Shown here piece by piece: positions 7,648 through 16,814 of a DNA stretch of 44,405 bases. Where the stretch lies: the NCBI GenBank assembly GCA_017642535.1, contig JAGCOW010000024.1, positions 1 to 44,405 on the forward strand. The letters run 5' to 3'. Made by a program: the position numbers and the translations under genes. The stretch's first letter is position 1. Each line of letters opens with the position of its first letter. This DNA comes from Bacteroidales bacterium. Its GTDB lineage: Bacteria; Bacteroidota; Bacteroidia; Bacteroidales; UBA1715. The notes below the pieces were generated by a model. That model was not told where the DNA came from. It worked only from the letters and a program-made list of their open reading frames with translations, and ran no database searches.

Positions 7648-9420
7648 ATGAAAATCAAAGAAATACACATTGAAAATTTCCGCTCCATTAAAAATGAGAC
7701 TATAGTAATGGACAAGAACTGTCTTATTTTGCTTGGGAAAAATGAGGCAGGGAAAAGCAATGTTCTCAAAGCAATTGCAGCCCTTTTCGGACAATATCCT
7801 GTGACGGTAAAAGACCAGCGAAAAAAAATTAATAATGAAAGGATTCAAACTTGGCGTATATACATGACTCTCGAATATGAAGAAAAGGATGTTTTGAATA
7901 TCAAGGAATCTTTGATGAAAAAGTATGCCACAATTAAAGATATTACGTTTACGGGAGGTAAAAGTCTTAATGACTTTATTCAAGCAGAATTACCTCATTT
8001 TATCTATAGAATAATAATTACAAATAATGCAAAACCATTACTTGTCCATACTGAAGAAAAACAATCAGATGTTATTCCAGAAAAGGAATTGTATCAGAAC
8101 GGAGCTGTTATTTCGTTTCAACCACAAGGGAACAAGATAGATTTAAGAGATTTGCTATTAGTAGAAATACAAAAAATATACTCTGAAAATCCGTATAAAT
8201 GTATTTTCTGGCATTATGATAATAACTTGTTGTTACCAGATCAAGTAGCAATAAATCAGTTTACGGCAAATCCTTCGCAATATAAATCGTTAGAGAATAT
8301 ATTCATAATGTGTAATAGAACAAATATTGCACAAGATTTTAAAGAAGCTTACGAGCAAGATGGCGATTACCTTAATCTGTTGGATCAAGTTTCAAAAGAA
8401 GTAACAAGAGTTTTTCGCAAAATATGGAAAGACTTTAAAAGCACTTCTATTGAATTAACACCAGATGGAGGTAATATCTTGATAAAAGTAGCTGATAATG
8501 CAAAATATTCTTTTACAGATAGAAGTGATGGATTCAAGAGATTTATTAGTATATTACTAAATTTATCTACCCAGTCTCGTTCTGGTAAAATAGGAGAACG
8601 CGACATTATCATAATTGACGAACCCGACCAAAGTTTATACCCAACAAGTGCCAAATATTTAAAAGAAGAATTGCTAAAAATAAGTGAGAAATCAAGAATA
8701 ATCTATGCAACTCATTCGCAATATATGATTGACTCAGATTGTTTGGAACGTCATTTAATTGTGGAAAAGAAAAATGATATTACAACTATTCATAAAGAAA
8801 CTGGGGTCGCTTCATATTCTGATGATGAACTTTTACGAAATGCCATAGGTAGCAGTATTTTTGAATGTATTCAGGAGAAAAATATTATTTTTGAAGGATG
8901 GTTAGACAAAGAGTTATTCAATAAATATATATCTATTGTTGGCTCGAATGATTTTAAAACTATAGGAAAAACCTTTCTACGTGGCATTTCAGGAGCAGAA
9001 ACACTAGTACCATTGTTGATTTTAGCAAATAAAAAATTTGTTGTCATAGCAGATTCAGATAAAACTTCTGTAAATAAAAGAAAAGATTTTGAGAATGCTT
9101 TTCCTGAGTATAAAGATTGCTGGATAGCATATGGCGACATAGATAATAAGATCAGCACACTAGAAGATTTTGTAAATAAGGACATCATAAAGAAAGTTTT
9201 AAAAGAGAATGGAGAGCCAAATTATAAGTATAATGATGGGTTAACAGCCATTCCCAATATTGAAGCATGTTCAAAAGATAAGCAAAATATAAAACGAAAG
9301 ATAATTGAAAGTGTTAAAGGGAAAGATGATGTGGCATCATCATATAACAATCTCTTAGACGCTATTCTAAAGAAATTAGATCATTCTGTGGAGAGTAAAT
9401 GTATAGGAAGCAGAAAATAG
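7648..9420 (+). CDS. OLD-family ATPase with C-terminal TOPRIM-like nuclease domain
   Basis: The 590-residue protein starts as an SMC/RecF-like ATPase (IHIENFRSIKNE) with Walker A GKNEAGKS at 30-37, Walker B IIIIDEP with D324-E325, and the switch histidine region IYATHSQYM. A TOPRIM-like domain follows: the first acidic residue in FEGWLDKELF (E416) and the second pair in VVIADSDKT (D469, D471). This ABC-ATPase plus TOPRIM order is that of OLD (overcoming lysogenization defect) nucleases, such as the GajA subunit of Gabija. The UvrD-like GajB partner is absent here, so it is not a complete Gabija. Position 17 bases after the TIR-like gene suggests operation with the restriction system, probably as an effector or DNA-sensing nuclease (inference). 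Confidence 0.85.
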   Translation: MKIKEIHIENFRSIKNETIVMDKNCLILLGKNEAGKSNVLKAIAALFGQYPVTVKDQRKKINNERIQTWRIYMTLEYEEKDVLNIKESLMKKYATIKDITFTGGKSLNDFIQAELPHFIYRIIITNNAKPLLVHTEEKQSDVIPEKELYQNGAVISFQPQGNKIDLRDLLLVEIQKIYSENPYKCIFWHYDNNLLLPDQVAINQFTANPSQYKSLENIFIMCNRTNIAQDFKEAYEQDGDYLNLLDQVSKEVTRVFRKIWKDFKSTSIELTPDGGNILIKVADNAKYSFTDRSDGFKRFISILLNLSTQSRSGKIGERDIIIIDEPDQSLYPTSAKYLKEELLKISEKSRIIYATHSQYMIDSDCLERHLIVEKKNDITTIHKETGVASYSDDELLRNAIGSSIFECIQEKNIIFEGWLDKELFNKYISIVGSNDFKTIGKTFLRGISGAETLVPLLILANKKFVVIADSDKTSVNKRKDFENAFPEYKDCWIAYGDIDNKISTLEDFVNKDIIKKVLKENGEPNYKYNDGLTAIPNIEACSKDKQNIKRKIIESVKGKDDVASSYNNLLDAILKKLDHSVESKCIGSRK

Positions 9421-9442
9421 TTTTTGAGCAAGTAAAGAATAC

Positions 9443-9480
9443 TTTGCTCCAAGCGAAAAAGTAGTATTTTAGCGAAAAAT
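9443..9480 (+). repeat. 38-bp direct repeat, copy 1
   Basis: This copy contains TTTGCTCCAAGCGAAAAAGT and then TTAGCGAAAAA. A second copy lies at 11049-11086 in the same orientation, 33 of 38 bases identical by eye. The pair brackets the DUF4062 gene exactly. Copy 1 sits directly before that gene's ATG (9489) and includes TATTTTAG, a one-mismatch -7 box, so it may also be its promoter. Confidence 0.75.
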
Positions 9481-9488
9481 AAAACACC

Positions 9489-10979
9489 ATGAAAAAGAAA
9501 ATCTTCATAAGTAGTGTACAAAGCGAGTTTCAGAACGAGCGGAAGCAATTGGCTGAGTATATCCGTCAAGATGCATTGTTTTCGCAATATTTTGAGCCGT
9601 TTTTGTTTGAGGAACTGCCTGCACAAGACAAGTCTGCACAAAAATCATTTTTAGAACAGGTTGCCAAGGCCGATGTTTATTTGCTTCTGTTGGGTGAACA
9701 ATATGGTTGTGAAGACGCAAAAGGTGTTTCACCAACGGAACAAGAATACAACACCGCAACTGCCCAACATGTCTATCGGTTGGCTTTTATAAAAAATGTA
9801 GCACAACGTGATGCGAAGGAGGATTTGTTTAAACAAAAGATTGACGGTGAAGTAATACGTAATTCATTTAGTTCTTACGAAGAACTGCAAAGTAGTGTTT
9901 ATGCCTCTTTGGTTGATTATATGTTGCAGAACAATCTCCTGCACAGTGGTCCATTCGATTCTTCGGTATTTGCAGGAGCTACAATAAATGACCTTGATAA
10001 GGAAAAAATCCGTTGGTTTGTCGGTCTTGCTCGTGAAAAACGGCAATTTCCCTTGCAATATTCAGAAGATAACATACATCAGATTCTTAGCAGTCTTCAT
10101 TTGATTACTGACGACGATAAGATAAAGAACGCCGCCTTGCTTTTGTTTGCTAAAGATGTACAGAAATGGTTTGCTTCGGCAACCATAAAATGTGCCCAGT
10201 TTTATGGAACAAAAGTTCAAAAACCAATGCTATCGCAACAAATTTATGGAGGAAGTGTATTTGAAATGGTTGATCAAGCGGTTGGATTTGTCATGTCGCG
10301 TATCAATCAACAGGTTGGCGAACGGATTCATTCAGCCCAAGTGGACGTAACACCCGAACTTCCAACACAAGCTGTAATGGAAGCTATTGTAAATGCGGTG
10401 GTACACCGTGACTATAACAGCACAGGAAGTGTACAGGTAATGTTGTTCAAGGATAGACTTGAAGTGTGGAATCCCGGACGCTTACCACAAGGAATGACCA
10501 TAAAAAAATTAACTGCCGAACATTCATCGCGTCCGGTCAATCCTGTTCTTGCTAATCCTGTATATTTAGCAGGATATATTGAGCAAATGGGCACTGGAAC
10601 AACTGATATTATAGATAGTTGTGAAGCTATGAATCTAAAGACTCCTGAATTTTATCAAGATGAAGATTTCAGGGCAATATTATGGAGGTCGGAACGTCTT
10701 GATACTGAAACTGATATAAATACGAATATCAACCAAAATGATAGGCAAAATGATAGGCAAAATGATAGGCAAAATGATAGGCAAAATGATAGGCAAAAGT
10801 TTAGTAAAAGACAGAGTAAAATTCTTCGTTTAATAGAGGGGAATAGCTCTATTACAGCAGAGGAATTAGCACAAAAAATGGATGTGTCTGTGCCAACAAT
10901 TTATCGTGACCTAAAATCATTACACATCAAATGGTCGGGACCAGCAAAGGCAGGTCACTGGGTATTTGAAAAACAATAA
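9489..10979 (+). CDS. DUF4062 / GHKL-type ATPase / winged-helix protein (496 aa)
   Basis: Residues 1-90 (KKKIFISSVQSEFQNERK ... LLLLGEQYG) are a DUF4062 domain, a TIR-like Rossmann fold often found at the start of NTPase defence proteins. Residues about 170-400 match the RecG-like/Schlafen-AlbA-associated ATPase group with a GHKL (HATPase_c_4) fold: N-box EAIVNAVVHRDY, G1-like LEVWNPGRLP, G2-like GYIEQMGTGT. A QNDR five-fold repeat links this to a C-terminal winged helix (ITAEELAQKMDVSVPTIYRDL). The combination suggests a DNA-binding regulator or defence sensor. The classical AlbA_2 DNA-binding domain that usually precedes the ATPase is replaced by DUF4062. It is flanked by 38-bp direct repeats and is not obviously part of the preceding operon. 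Confidence 0.85.
   Translation: MKKKIFISSVQSEFQNERKQLAEYIRQDALFSQYFEPFLFEELPAQDKSAQKSFLEQVAKADVYLLLLGEQYGCEDAKGVSPTEQEYNTATAQHVYRLAFIKNVAQRDAKEDLFKQKIDGEVIRNSFSSYEELQSSVYASLVDYMLQNNLLHSGPFDSSVFAGATINDLDKEKIRWFVGLAREKRQFPLQYSEDNIHQILSSLHLITDDDKIKNAALLLFAKDVQKWFASATIKCAQFYGTKVQKPMLSQQIYGGSVFEMVDQAVGFVMSRINQQVGERIHSAQVDVTPELPTQAVMEAIVNAVVHRDYNSTGSVQVMLFKDRLEVWNPGRLPQGMTIKKLTAEHSSRPVNPVLANPVYLAGYIEQMGTGTTDIIDSCEAMNLKTPEFYQDEDFRAILWRSERLDTETDINTNINQNDRQNDRQNDRQNDRQNDRQKFSKRQSKILRLIEGNSSITAEELAQKMDVSVPTIYRDLKSLHIKWSGPAKAGHWVFEKQ
10734..10793 (+). repeat. Five perfect 12-bp tandem repeats inside the DUF4062 gene
   Basis: The unit CAAAATGATAGG occurs five times without a mismatch and is followed by a partial sixth. 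It encodes Gln-Asn-Asp-Arg in frame, forming a hydrophilic linker between the ATPase domain and the winged helix. Because the unit is four codons, gain or loss of copies would change linker length without breaking the frame. Confidence 0.95.
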
Positions 10980-11000
10980 ACTTCATTTACGAGCATTAGC

Positions 11001-11027
11001 AATTCACCCCCAAGTTGGGGGCGAATT
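11001..11027. repeat. Inverted repeat after the DUF4062 gene
   Basis: AATTC-A-CCCCCAA pairs with TTGGGGG-C-GAATT around one central base, interrupted by a single A/C mismatch. No T tract follows on either strand, so it is not a standard terminator. It may act as an RNA 3'-end stabiliser or be a mobile palindromic repeat. Confidence 0.6.
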
Positions 11028-11048
11028 AGTTCTAAAACAATGTAAACC

Positions 11049-11086
11049 TTTGCCCCAAGCGAAAAAGTAGTTGCTTAGCGAAAAAA
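11049..11086 (+). repeat. 38-bp direct repeat, copy 2
   Basis: This copy begins TTTGCCCCAAGCGAAAAAGT and is the partner of copy 1 at 9443-9480. Here no plus-strand gene follows; the stop codon of the convergent sufB lies 18 bases away. That suggests the repeat marks an insertion or duplication boundary of the DUF4062 gene rather than a functional promoter at this end. Confidence 0.75.
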
Positions 11087-11103
11087 ACAAAACTTTCAGC
11101 CCT

Positions 11104-12546
11104 TTATCCTACACTTCCTTCCAACGAAATGGCTATCAGCTTATTGGCTTCAATGGCAAATTCCATTGGCAAGTGGGTAAGAACGTCTTTTGCAAAGCCG
11201 TTCACAATCAAGCTCATAGCGCTTTCGGTTGACAAACCTCGTTGGTTGCAGTAGAAAATTTGATCGTCGGCAATTTTTGACGTCGTTGCTTCGTGTTCCA
11301 CCGTTGCCGTATTGTTCTGAATATCAATCACAGGGAACGTGTGGGCACCGCAATTAGAACCAATCAAAAGCGAATCGCATTGTGAGAAATTATGGGCATT
11401 TTCGGCGTTTTTGCCCATTCGTACCAAACCACGATATGAATTATTACTCTGCCCCAACGAAATTCCTTTTGAAATTATCGTGCTTTTGGTGTTTTTGCCA
11501 AGATGAATCATCTTCGTTCCCGTATCGGCTTGCTGACGATTGCGCGTCACAGCCACGGAATAGAACTCCGAAACGGAATTGTCGCCTTTGAGCACCGTGC
11601 TTGGATATTTCCACGTAATGGCAGAGCCAGTTTCGACTTGCGTCCACGAGATTTTTGAATTGTTTCCCTTGCACAATCCTCGTTTCGTCACAAAATTGTA
11701 AATACCACCCTTGCCGTCCTTGTCGCCCGCGTACCAGTTTTGCACAGTGGAATATTTTATTTCAGCATTTTCCATAGCGACCAATTCCACAACAGCGGCG
11801 TGAAGTTGGTTTTCGTCATGCATCGGGGCGGTGCAACCTTCCAAATAACTTACGTATGCGCCTTCGTCGGCAACAATCAACGTGCGCTCAAATTGTCCTG
11901 TCTTTGTGGCGTTTATACGGAAATATGTCGATAATTCCACCGGACAACGAACGCCTTTGGGAATATACACAAACGAACCATCGCTAAACACGGCGGCGTT
12001 CAAAGCTGCATAAAAATTGTCGGTTGATGGCACCACCGAACCAAGATATTGTTTCACCAAATCGGGATGCTCGCGGGCTGCTTCGCTGAACGAGCAAAAA
12101 ATGATGCCCTTCGCCTGCAATTGCTCACGAAACTGTGTGTGAACCGACACACTGTCGAACACCGCATCGACGGCAACTCCCGAAAGAACTTTTTGTTCCT
12201 CCAACGGAATTCCCAACTTATTGAATGTGTCAATTATTTCTGGGTCAACCTCATCAAGCGAATTGTATTTTGCCTTGTCCTTCGGTTGTGCGTAGTAGCT
12301 TATGCTTTGAAAATCAGGTATTTCAAATTTCAAATGACCCCAATTCGGATGTTTCATCGTAATCCAATGGCGATATGCCTTCAAACGGAATTCCAACAAC
12401 CAGTCTGGCTCATTTTTCACGGCAGAAATTCGACGAATAATGTCCTCGTTCAGTCCCGGCGGAAACACATCGGTTTCCACATTCGACGAAAATCCGTATT
12501 TGTATTCTTCGGATTCAAGATTGTCAAGAACATTCGTATCTTCCAT
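11104..12546 (-). CDS. sufB: Fe-S cluster assembly scaffold subunit SufB
   Basis: The 480-residue sequence is a full-length SufB: the [21 protein letters not shown] start, the central [12 protein letters not shown] region, [28 protein letters not shown] and the conserved C-terminal [17 protein letters not shown]. SufB forms the SufBCD scaffold that builds iron-sulfur clusters with SufC ATPase and SufS/SufE sulfur delivery. Here it follows ftsE with a 3-bp gap on the same strand, but no sufC, sufD or sufS is in the window: downstream lie the direct repeat and the convergent DUF4062 gene. The usual partner genes either are elsewhere or were separated by the arrival of the island. Confidence 0.97.
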   Translation of the reverse strand: MEDTNVLDNLESEEYKYGFSSNVETDVFPPGLNEDIIRRISAVKNEPDWLLEFRLKAYRHWITMKHPNWGHLKFEIPDFQSISYYAQPKDKAKYNSLDEVDPEIIDTFNKLGIPLEEQKVLSGVAVDAVFDSVSVHTQFREQLQAKGIIFCSFSEAAREHPDLVKQYLGSVVPSTDNFYAALNAAVFSDGSFVYIPKGVRCPVELSTYFRINATKTGQFERTLIVADEGAYVSYLEGCTAPMHDENQLHAAVVELVAMENAEIKYSTVQNWYAGDKDGKGGIYNFVTKRGLCKGNNSKISWTQVETGSAITWKYPSTVLKGDNSVSEFYSVAVTRNRQQADTGTKMIHLGKNTKSTIISKGISLGQSNNSYRGLVRMGKNAENAHNFSQCDSLLIGSNCGAHTFPVIDIQNNTATVEHEATTSKIADDQIFYCNQRGLSTESAMSLIVNGFAKDVLTHLPMEFAIEANKLIAISLEGSVG

Positions 12547-12549
12547 CTG

Positions 12550-13260
12550 CTACTGCATTAAAGATTCAAAATCAATAACAGATTCCGGTTTCACAAATTC
12601 GTGAACCGAACCATTCTCGCATTGTAACGTACGAGTGGGATACCGTTGCATCATAAGCGTGTTATGCGACACGAGGAATATGGTACAACCCGCTTTGGCA
12701 ATAGAATGAAACAATTGGAATATCTCGTCGGAACTTTCGTCATCAAGATTTCCCGTCGGCTCGTCCGCCAAAATAATTTCAGGATCATTCAAAAGTGCAC
12801 GGGCAATTGTTACACGTTGCTGCTCGCCACCCGAGAGTTGGTGAGGCATATTATATTCTTTGTCGGCAAGACCAACTTGGGTAAGCACTTCGGTGATTCT
12901 GGCCTGAATCTGCGAATTTTTCGACCAACCAGTCGCTTTCAGCACAAAAACCAGATTGTCGTGCACGTTTCTATCCGACAAAAGTTGAAAATCTTGGAAC
13001 ACAACCGACACCTTACGACGGAGATACGGAATTTTTTTCCGTTTGATTTTCGTCAAATCGTAGTCGGCAATGACCGCCTCGCCATCCAAAAGAGGAATCT
13101 CGGCATACATTGTCTTTAACAAACTTGATTTTCCAACTGCCGTCTTACCAATAAGATACACAATTTCACCTTCTCCAATCGAGAACGAAACGTCTGTTAA
13201 GATAGGATTATCCTCGTCGTAACCGATATTTGCGTGGTCAAAATAGATTTTGTTCGCCAT
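12550..13260 (-). CDS. ftsE: Cell-division ABC transporter ATP-binding protein FtsE
   Basis: The product is an ABC ATPase of about 236 residues: Walker [11 protein letters not shown]-loop [18 protein letters not shown] (typical of FtsE), signature LSGGEQQRV, Walker [13 protein letters not shown] and H-loop VSHN. FtsE with FtsX controls peptidoglycan hydrolases at the division septum; ftsX is not adjacent. The upstream ATG at 13278 is rejected: a -7 box (13276-13283, minus) puts the transcription start near 13269, so translation must begin at the ATG at 13260 (MANKIYFDH). It is transcribed with sufB, 3 bp downstream. Confidence 0.93.
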   Translation of the reverse strand: MANKIYFDHANIGYDEDNPILTDVSFSIGEGEIVYLIGKTAVGKSSLLKTMYAEIPLLDGEAVIADYDLTKIKRKKIPYLRRKVSVVFQDFQLLSDRNVHDNLVFVLKATGWSKNSQIQARITEVLTQVGLADKEYNMPHQLSGGEQQRVTIARALLNDPEIILADEPTGNLDDESSDEIFQLFHSIAKAGCTIFLVSHNTLMMQRYPTRTLQCENGSVHEFVKPESVIDFESLMQ

Positions 13261-13275
13261 TGCCGTAATTTTTGA

Positions 13276-13283
13276 CAAAGATA
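13276..13283 (-). promoter_or_regulatory. -7 promoter element for ftsE-sufB
   Basis: On the minus strand this reads TATCTTTG, an exact TAnnTTTG match. The predicted start near 13269 gives a leader of about 9 bases before the ATG at 13260 and decides the start codon of ftsE. Confidence 0.65.
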
Positions 13284-13354
13284 GAAAAATAGAATGATAT
13301 GGGAAATAAAGGAGAAATTTTGTTTTTCAAATAGTAAATCTTCCAATAAATTAC

Positions 13355-13362
13355 TACTTTTG
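13355..13362 (+). promoter_or_regulatory. -7 promoter element for the SPOR protein gene
   Basis: TACTTTTG is an exact -7 consensus match, 17 bases before the ATG at 13380. It is divergent from the ftsE promoter, about 70 bp away. Confidence 0.65.
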
Positions 13363-13379
13363 GCAAGAATTTTTTTTCG

Positions 13380-13880
13380 ATGAAAAAATTTGTTACCATA
13401 GTATTTACAATGCTTGCTGTTGCAGCATTCGCACAAGATTCGCTGAGTGTGGAGGAAATCATTGCTCGCGATCAGGAAGGTCAAGGTGTTGTGGTTATCA
13501 ACCAGGATGCACGCATTGCAGAACTGCTTGAACGTCACATAGCTATCAACAAAGCGAATGAGGGGAAAGTTGCGGGCTGGCGAGTTCAGATTTACAATTC
13601 CTCGGGAACAAATTCTCGTTCCGAGGCACAAAATGCAAGAAAAATTTTCTTATCGAAATATCCCGACGTGGGCGCATATTTGATTTATCAGCCACCATTT
13701 TTCAAAATTCGCGTGGGCGACTTTCGTACAAAAGCCGAAGCATACGCTTTTTACAAAAAGTTGATAGTTGATTTTCCTGTTTCGTATTTGGTGACCGACC
13801 AAATAAACTTCCCCAAACTGATAGAATCGGTACCAAACAACAAAGATTTGGAATCACTACTGCAAGAAGGTAATTTTTAA
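13380..13880 (+). CDS. Secreted SPOR-domain protein
   Basis: The product has 166 residues with a signal peptide (MKKFVTIVFTMLAVAAFA, cut before QDS) and one C-terminal SPOR domain at about 62-140: GWRVQIYNSSGTNSR...A..ARKIFLSKYPD, then PPFFKIRVGDFRTKAEAYAFYKKL. SPOR domains bind denuded glycan strands of septal peptidoglycan, so it probably works in the periplasm at the division site. Divergence from ftsE across about 120 bp fits a shared cell-division theme. The sequence between signal peptide and SPOR (residues 20-60) is short, acidic and without known motifs. The GH8 gene starts 84 bases downstream on the same strand. Confidence 0.92.
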   Translation: MKKFVTIVFTMLAVAAFAQDSLSVEEIIARDQEGQGVVVINQDARIAELLERHIAINKANEGKVAGWRVQIYNSSGTNSRSEAQNARKIFLSKYPDVGAYLIYQPPFFKIRVGDFRTKAEAYAFYKKLIVDFPVSYLVTDQINFPKLIESVPNNKDLESLLQEGNF

Positions 13881-13964
13881 CGAAAAAAATTCGTCTATTT
13901 TTCCCTTAAAAACATAGGGTCATTCAGATTTTGCGTGTCTTATCTAAAAAAAATTTAAAATACA

Positions 13965-16712
13965 ATGAAAAAAGTTCTTCTCTTAATTACTGGTATTGCA
14001 TTCGCAATTGCCTCTTTTTCACAAAATTATCCATTCCCTATGAACGAAAGCGGATATTCCTATCCGTATGGTATCGTGCCAGGAACCGTTTCCAATTCCA
14101 CGATACAGTCAAAGTTCAAAGCGTGGGAAAATGCCATGTGGGACGAAAGCGGAAATCTTGGTCGTATCAAATATGACGACGGGACATCTACCGTAAGTGA
14201 AGGTATTGCATACGGTATGTTGATTTACGTGTATATGGCGAACGAAACCAACACGCAATGTCAGGACCACTTCGATAAATTATACAACTACTATAAAAAG
14301 TATAGTGACTCGAAAGGATTGATGAACTGGAAGGTTACCGGATTTAACTCTGTTGCAAACGGAGGAAGCGGAGCGGCAACCGACGCTGACTTGGACGTGG
14401 CTTTGGCACTTTGTTTGGCAGCGAAACAATGGGGTTCGTCAAGCACGTATAATTATGCAACAGAAGCAGAAACCATATTGAAAAACATTTATCAATATGA
14501 AACATCCACTCACAACGGATTGCGTGTATTCAAACCTGGCGACTCCTGGGACAATAATGGAAATCCATGTTATTTTACACAGGCATCGGTTGGTGTGTTT
14601 AAGCAAGCACAAGAAAACTTAGGATTCACCACGACAAAAGATTGGGCTACGATATATGACGACGGGCTTACCTACTTGGAAAAATCGGAACGAAACGGAT
14701 TGTGGCCAAACTGGACAGATTGGTCATCAAACTATGCTCCTGCAAGTCGAGGAGGTGATGGTGCAGATTTCGGTTGGGATGCGTGCCGCGTTCCATGGAG
14801 AATCGGCTGGGACTATGTTTGGTTTGGTTCGTCAAGCAGCAAAGCAATGCTTGAAAAAACTGTCGCAATGATGTCGGCACGAGGTGCCTTGTCTTCACCA
14901 AGCAAAGTAGGATATTTCTCAAATTTAACGGGTTCTTCTTACAATGATTTGCAATTAGGAAGTGAATCTTATCTTCGTGGTAACGTAGCTTGGACGGGAA
15001 GTTTGGCGTGTGCATTTATGATTGACGACGATTATCAGTCATATTTGGACACCTATTATAATGACTTGAAATCAAAAACTGGTAGTGCATATTATGCTCA
15101 AACATTGCAAGTGCTTTATTTGTTGACATTGTCGGGTAATGCCGCAAACTTCTATGACTGTGACGGTGGTTCTGTCGTTATCACAAATCCTGTTATTTCT
15201 GCTGCAGAAACAGATGGTTCAAAAATCACTCTGACGTGTTCAAAGAAAATGGTTTCGTCAAACAATTATAGCGGTTTCACCATTTACAAAGGAGGCGTAG
15301 CACAATCGAATGCTATTTCTTCAATGTCGGTTTCTGGGAAAACGATTACACTTACTTTGAATAACAATATCTCGATAGAATCAGGCGATATGCTTGCCAT
15401 TTCATACAATGGCACATATTTGCAAAGCGAAGAAGGTGGAACATTAGGTAATCTTGTGAAAATGACGGTTAAAAACAATGTTCCTGGTGGAAATACCTTG
15501 CTTGCCGATTGTGAAAACGGTGAAGTTACATTGCTTGGAGGAACGTGGTATTCGTACGTTGGAAAAGGAACACAATCGTATGAGATTGTATCAGGAGGAG
15601 CAAATTCCACGTCTCACTCGGCACATTTTACCTATAATACCATAGGTGATTATGCAGGTATGGGCTTTAACATATTAGAAGACGAAACTGCATACGATTT
15701 TTCTGGTTCTACGGGTATAACATTCTATCATAAAGGTAGTGCCGCAACATTGGAAATTGGAACAAGCGCCATTACAGATTATAGTTATCACACTGTGGAA
15801 ATTCAGTCACACAATTCGTGGACACCAGTTACCGTAGAATGGACAAATGTACAACGTCCTTCGTGGGGAACTGGAAGTTCTCTTGACTTTAACGATGAGA
15901 AATTGTACTCTCAAATCACAAAATTCCAATGGAAAGTAACCTCAGGTTCTGGCGAATTTTATATTGACGAAGTAACACTGGTTGGAAAGACTATCGATAT
16001 CTCTCTTGACCATTCGAAATTGGAAGCAACTCTTGCAACGGCAAATACATTATATAACGGTGCAACCACCGACAAATATCCTCAATCTGCTATAACAACA
16101 TTCTACAATGCAATAGATGCCGCTGCAACGACAAATATGACGGCAACGACGCAAAGCGAACTTGATAACGCAAACACAACTTTGACAAAGGCAATCGCAA
16201 CATTCAAGGCATCTGAAATTAAACCGGTTGTCAATAAGGAAGATTTGGCAACGCTAATCAACAGCACAAAATCTATACTTAACACAACAACAGCAGGTAC
16301 GGCAGTTGGTCAATATTCTGCAACATTGAGAACCAAACTTCAAACTGCACTCTCAAATGCAGAGACAATAAACAACAAGGCAACAGCAACGCAAACCGAA
16401 GTTGACAATCAAGTTACCGCATTGCGCACGGCATACAACGCGTATATGGCATCGGAAGTAAAAACTGCTGTTGACGATTTGGAATTTGCATTCTCAGTAT
16501 ATCCAAATCCTTGCGTTGATGTATTAAACATTGAAGCAAACAACGAAATTGCATTTGTAAAGATTTTAGGTCTGAATGGTTCAAAATCAATGTTTGAAAT
16601 CAATCAAACCTCAACACAAATTTCAGTAAATTCATTGGCAAATGGAATCTACGTTATGCAAGTCGTATTTGCTGACGGTTCTGTACAAACAACGCAATTC
16701 ATAAAGAAATAG
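13965..16712 (+). CDS. Secreted GH8 endoglucanase with accessory modules and T9SS sorting domain (915 aa)
   Basis: After a signal peptide (about 1-19) the GH8 catalytic domain spans about 20-400. Key motifs are TVSEGIAYGML with the likely acid E79, ATDADLDVALAL with D140 and D142 (the GH8 signature) and WDACRVPWRIGWDY with D272, the likely base by comparison with clostridial CelA. Next come an SwmB-like Ig module (about 405-505), a beta-sandwich module like CBM11/CIA30 (about 512-675, DCENGEVTLLGGTWYSY...EFYIDEVTLVG), two FIVAR-like helical repeats (about 680-840) and a type A sorting domain (FSVYPNPCVDVLNIE...QFIKK). It would cleave beta-1,4-glucan (cellulose or mixed-linkage glucan) outside the cell and fits with the GH44 enzyme nearby. 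Other GH8 activities (chitosanase, xylanase) are possible. Confidence 0.93.
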   Translation: MKKVLLLITGIAFAIASFSQNYPFPMNESGYSYPYGIVPGTVSNSTIQSKFKAWENAMWDESGNLGRIKYDDGTSTVSEGIAYGMLIYVYMANETNTQCQDHFDKLYNYYKKYSDSKGLMNWKVTGFNSVANGGSGAATDADLDVALALCLAAKQWGSSSTYNYATEAETILKNIYQYETSTHNGLRVFKPGDSWDNNGNPCYFTQASVGVFKQAQENLGFTTTKDWATIYDDGLTYLEKSERNGLWPNWTDWSSNYAPASRGGDGADFGWDACRVPWRIGWDYVWFGSSSSKAMLEKTVAMMSARGALSSPSKVGYFSNLTGSSYNDLQLGSESYLRGNVAWTGSLACAFMIDDDYQSYLDTYYNDLKSKTGSAYYAQTLQVLYLLTLSGNAANFYDCDGGSVVITNPVISAAETDGSKITLTCSKKMVSSNNYSGFTIYKGGVAQSNAISSMSVSGKTITLTLNNNISIESGDMLAISYNGTYLQSEEGGTLGNLVKMTVKNNVPGGNTLLADCENGEVTLLGGTWYSYVGKGTQSYEIVSGGANSTSHSAHFTYNTIGDYAGMGFNILEDETAYDFSGSTGITFYHKGSAATLEIGTSAITDYSYHTVEIQSHNSWTPVTVEWTNVQRPSWGTGSSLDFNDEKLYSQITKFQWKVTSGSGEFYIDEVTLVGKTIDISLDHSKLEATLATANTLYNGATTDKYPQSAITTFYNAIDAAATTNMTATTQSELDNANTTLTKAIATFKASEIKPVVNKEDLATLINSTKSILNTTTAGTAVGQYSATLRTKLQTALSNAETINNKATATQTEVDNQVTALRTAYNAYMASEVKTAVDDLEFAFSVYPNPCVDVLNIEANNEIAFVKILGLNGSKSMFEINQTSTQISVNSLANGIYVMQVVFADGSVQTTQFIKK

Positions 16713-16737
16713 AGATAATCTACAACAATCAATAAAA

Positions 16738-16771
16738 AACGCCATCGGGGAATTCCTCGATGGCGTTTTAT
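16738..16771. terminator. Intrinsic terminator after the GH8 gene
   Basis: A 10-bp stem (AACGCCATCG pairing with 16758-16767) has A-rich sequence before it and TTTTATTT after it, so it can work in both directions between GH8 and the convergent asd. Confidence 0.9.
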
Positions 16772-16773
16772 TT

Positions 16774-16803
16774 GTAGGGAGACGATGTGCACATCGTCTC
16801 TAC
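16774..16803. repeat. GTAGAGACG-family interspersed palindrome
   Basis: A 30-base near-perfect palindrome with ends GTAGGGAGACGAT and ATCGTCTCTAC. It belongs to the same family as the palindromes at 24.7 and 25.5 kb. Such repeats are scattered in intergenic DNA and are likely mobile or REP-like. Its position between convergent genes is typical. Confidence 0.8.
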
Positions 16804-16814
16804 TTGAGTTCTCG

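Noticed and set aside
7648..9420. Complete Gabija system
   Set aside because: The OLD-type nuclease is present but no UvrD-like GajB gene follows; the next gene is the DUF4062 protein.
10734..10793. CRISPR array
   Set aside because: The units are 12 bp with no spacers, and they lie inside a coding frame.
11740..12561. Plus-strand ORFs opposite sufB
   Set aside because: They are shadows of the conserved sufB coding sequence and show no protein signature.
12550..13260. SufC as the ATPase next to sufB
   Set aside because: The Q-loop and following RNVHDNL region are those of FtsE; SufC-specific sequence is absent.
13261..13278. Upstream ATG (MSKITA...) as the start of ftsE
   Set aside because: The -7 box at 13276-13283 would place this codon before the transcription start; the ATG at 13260 also fits the family better.
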